Source: an uncultured bacterium
GTDB taxonomy: Bacteria; Actinomycetota; Actinomycetes; S36-B12
Reading direction: 5' to 3'
Assembly: GCA_903896585.1 (NCBI GenBank)
Contig: CAITYI010000271.1
Coordinates: forward strand, 1 to 14,560
DNA length: 14,560 bases
Shown: positions 12,285-14,560 of the stretch, one piece after another
How positions within the stretch are numbered: the stretch's first letter is position 1
Layout: each line of letters opens with the position of its first letter
Made by a program: the position numbers and the translations under genes
The notes under the pieces: generated by a model
Told to the model about the DNA's origin: nothing
Databases searched by the model: none
Seen by the model: only the letters and a program-made list of their open reading frames with translations

Positions 12285-13730
12285 TTAACGTCCCAACACC
12301 GCTTCCATGACCGCCTTGGCAATCGGCGCGGCAAGACCGTTTCCGCTGACCTCTTCTGCGCCGGATTCCTCAATCACAACAGCAACAGCGACTTTAGGTG
12401 CGGCAGCAGGGGCAAAACTGATGAACCAGGCGACCGAGGGTGAATCATTACCCGTTTGCGCCGTCCCAGTCTTACCGGCCACTCGGACACCTGGAATTCG
12501 AGCATTGGTGCCGGTGCCGTTTTCGACCACATTCACCATCATGTCGGTGAGGGAGAGTGAGTTACTTGGCTTCATGGCATCGGCAAATTGTGATGGCTCG
12601 GTAGTTTGCAAGATAGACAGATCCGGTCCACGAATTTCTTGAATTAAATATGGATTCATGGTGCGACCACTGTTGCCTATCGCGGCGGCCACCATGGCCA
12701 TCTGCAGGGCGGTGGCGCGAACATCAAATTGCCCAATGGCGGACATTGCAGTTTGCGGAGCATCAGGGTTTTCAGGAAACAGGGAGGTAGCAGCTCTTAG
12801 TGGGATGGAAAATCCATTATCAAATCCAAAAGCCTCGGCTTGATCGCGAATTGCAGATGCACCAAGTTCATTTCCCAACCAGGCAAAAGCGGTGTTGCAG
12901 GAAATTGCCAGTGCTTGCGCAAGGGTGACCTTGCCATTTGGTCCGCATTCTTGGCCATTCCAGTTTCGCAACTTCTTGGTGGAGTTAGGTAGTTGATAGG
13001 TGCGGGGGCCGGGCAGGATCGAATCGGCGGTATAGCGACCCGATGCGAGTGCGGCTGCCGCGGTCACAACCTTGAAGGTTGAGCCAGGGGGGTTAAGTGC
13101 AACCACCGGACGATTGAGCAGTGGTTTATCCGGGTCCGCTTCCAATTCAGCGTAATACTCGCGGATATCGGTTGGATTATGGCTGGACAACCGGTTCGGA
13201 TCAAATGACGGCATTTGCACCGAGGCCAGGATTCGACCGGTGGACGGCTCAATAGCAACAACGGCACCGCGCTTACCCTTTAATCCTTTGAATGCGGCGA
13301 TTTGGGCGGCAGCATCAATTGTTGTGGTGACTGCGCCTCCCACGGGTTGCCGACCGGAGACCAATTGTTGAATTCGGTCCACGGAGAAGATATCCGCCCT
13401 GCCGTTGAGAATTCGGTTCTCGGTTCGTTCGAGGCCGGTGGCTCCGTATACCAGGGAATAAAAACCGGTTACCGGGGCATACAACGCGCCGTTGTTGTAT
13501 TCACGCAGATAGGTAAGTGTGTTTCCCGTTTCCACTGAACGGGCAACCGGGTCAGAGGCAACCAGAATCGGTCCGCGCTCCCGGTCATATTCAGCTAATA
13601 AAACTCGTTGATTACCCGGACGATCCCGGTAATCACCGGCGTTAATAACTTGAATCAAGGTGACGTTGGCCAGTAATGCGATCAGTAGTATCCCGAACAC
13701 GAAACTCAATCGCCGAATTTGTCTAGACAC
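12285..13730 (-). CDS. pbpA: Class B penicillin-binding protein (peptidoglycan transpeptidase)
   Basis: Monofunctional D,D-transpeptidase of 481 residues that cross-links peptidoglycan. One N-terminal membrane helix (about 9-29) anchors it; the dimerisation region includes PGNQRVLLAEYDRERGPIL at 38-56 and YAPVTGFYSLVYGATGLE at 84-101, closely matching M. tuberculosis PbpA (Rv0016c). The catalytic motifs are intact: S217-TF-K220 (SxxK) in NPPGSTFK, S277-C-N279 (SxN), and KTGTA at 420-424. GTG 13730 is chosen because the family starts with a short basic segment followed by the helix; it overlaps the rodA stop by 8 bp, suggesting coupling. An ATG at 13757 would add nine residues and deepen the overlap. 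It is expected to work with the adjacent RodA glycosyltransferase. Confidence 0.95.
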   Translation of the reverse strand: MSRQIRRLSFVFGILLIALLANVTLIQVINAGDYRDRPGNQRVLLAEYDRERGPILVASDPVARSVETGNTLTYLREYNNGALYAPVTGFYSLVYGATGLERTENRILNGRADIFSVDRIQQLVSGRQPVGGAVTTTIDAAAQIAAFKGLKGKRGAVVAIEPSTGRILASVQMPSFDPNRLSSHNPTDIREYYAELEADPDKPLLNRPVVALNPPGSTFKVVTAAAALASGRYTADSILPGPRTYQLPNSTKKLRNWNGQECGPNGKVTLAQALAISCNTAFAWLGNELGASAIRDQAEAFGFDNGFSIPLRAATSLFPENPDAPQTAMSAIGQFDVRATALQMAMVAAAIGNSGRTMNPYLIQEIRGPDLSILQTTEPSQFADAMKPSNSLSLTDMMVNVVENGTGTNARIPGVRVAGKTGTAQTGNDSPSVAWFISFAPAAAPKVAVAVVIEESGAEEVSGNGLAAPIAKAVMEAVLGR

Positions 13731-14560
13731 GAGGCACCAACTGTGTGAGAAGATCATCGGGTGATGGTTGCGATGTTTCGGGGCGGCGTGCGCGATCGGA
13801 GATTCTCAATAGCAGCGCAATTATTATCCAGTTTGCAATCAGCGAAGATCCACCATAAGACAGGAATGGGGTGGTCAAGCCAGTGAGCGGAATCAAACCG
13901 GTAACGCCGCCAATAATCACAAACACCTGCAGTGCCAGTGTGATGGAAAGCCCAGCCGCAAGAAGTTGACCAAATGAATCCCGACACACAATTGCGATTC
14001 GGAATCCACGTTCAATTAACAAGGCGTAGAGCAACAGAATCGCAAAGACACCGGTGATTCCAAGTTCTTCACCTAATGCTGAAACAATAAAGTCGGTGCT
14101 CGCGAATGGCACCAGGTTGGGGAACCCTTGACCCAGTCCCGCACCCAAGATTCCACCATTGGCCAAACCGAAAATTGATTGCACAATTTGGTAGCCACTG
14201 GTATCCGAATATGCCCACGGATCCAACCACACGGTAACCCGCGTCTGGACGTGCCCAAATGTGGAGTAGGCAAAGTAGGCGCCACCAACAAATAGCACAA
14301 ACCCGATGATTAACCAAGACCGTCTCTGGGTGGCGATATACAACATGGAAACGAATAAGCTAAAGAACAATAAAGATGTTCCTAGGTCGCGCTGGAAAAC
14401 CAAGACACCTAATGAAATAAACCAAGCAATCACTATTGGTCCGAGATCCTTGGGGCGCGGGAAGCCAATACCAAGGAATTTAGTGCGCACAAGTGCCAAT
14501 GAGTCCCGGGTTTTTACCAAGTACCCGGCAAAGAAAATCGTGATCAATATTTTGGCAATC
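13723..14560 (-). CDS. rodA: SEDS family peptidoglycan polymerase RodA/FtsW (partial, N terminus beyond window)
   Basis: C-terminal part (about 278 residues) of a multi-pass SEDS glycosyltransferase that polymerises glycan strands from lipid II. The frame is open to the window end, so the start is outside. Recognisable elements are IFFAGYL, FQRDLGTSLLF (codons near 14395), SGYQIVQSIFGLANGG with GAGLGQG, the extracellular loop PFASTDFIVSALGEELG whose Asp (codon 14094-14092) matches the essential Asp of E. coli RodA, and PFLSYGGSS near the C terminus. Several membrane helices are evident. A short polar cytoplasmic tail ends LVPRV. Its position directly upstream of pbpA and overlapping its start indicates the rodA-pbpA-pknB cluster of Actinobacteria; by position RodA is preferred over FtsW. 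Confidence 0.93.
   Translation of the reverse strand, partial: IAKILITIFFAGYLVKTRDSLALVRTKFLGIGFPRPKDLGPIVIAWFISLGVLVFQRDLGTSLLFFSLFVSMLYIATQRRSWLIIGFVLFVGGAYFAYSTFGHVQTRVTVWLDPWAYSDTSGYQIVQSIFGLANGGILGAGLGQGFPNLVPFASTDFIVSALGEELGITGVFAILLLYALLIERGFRIAIVCRDSFGQLLAAGLSITLALQVFVIIGGVTGLIPLTGLTTPFLSYGGSSLIANWIIIALLLRISDRARRPETSQPSPDDLLTQLVPRV

Overview
The window is a compact, origin-proximal stretch of an actinobacterial (Actinomycetia-type) chromosome of moderate GC. The gene order gyrB, gyrA, a DUF3566 membrane protein, tRNA-Ile(GAT), tRNA-Ala(TGC), ppiA, crgA, pabA/trpG, pknB, pbpA and rodA follows the dnaA-proximal region of Mycobacterium tuberculosis (about Rv0005 to Rv0017c). The rhomboid next to ppiA, and a single kinase next to pbpA, resemble the Streptomyces version. 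Genus cannot be fixed from the sequence alone. Short gaps and overlapping stops and starts suggest a fairly streamlined genome.

Left part (1-5380): gyrB and gyrA encode both DNA gyrase subunits. They are followed by a translationally coupled DUF3566 protein and by two tRNA genes flanking a 41-residue DLW-39-type membrane peptide. Middle (5380-9217): a VapBC/Phd-PIN toxin-antitoxin module is inserted between tRNA-Ala and ppiA. Then come cyclophilin PpiA, a B-box/zinc-finger rhomboid protease, a thiolase, and a convergent hotdog thioesterase. Centre (9218-9741): the thioesterase upstream region holds a perfect 18-bp hairpin palindrome abutting a cluster of DnaA-box-like 9-mers. After crgA (minus strand), a 16-bp repeat present three times lies in the divergent crgA/pabA gap. 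Right part (9742-14560): pabA/trpG converges on and overlaps pknB. The pknB-pbpA-rodA cluster on the minus strand is the cell-wall elongation and Ser/Thr-kinase signalling operon; rodA runs off the window.

The genes group functionally as chromosome topology (gyrase), translation (tRNAs), protein folding and membrane proteolysis (PpiA, rhomboid), acyl-CoA metabolism (thiolase, thioesterase), folate/tryptophan precursor synthesis (glutamine amidotransferase), and growth/division (CrgA, PknB, PBP, RodA).

The most noteworthy non-genic signals are: (i) the DnaA-box cluster about 9 kb downstream of gyrB; (ii) a recurring xAxxxT-N6-start architecture at seven genes that lack a Shine-Dalgarno, pointing to leaderless transcription; and (iii) an unusual number of short tandem duplications (periods 9, 10, 16, 17 and 24 bp) at gene boundaries between 5.4 and 10.5 kb. 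No wholly new multi-gene system is evident; the core genes are well-known families.
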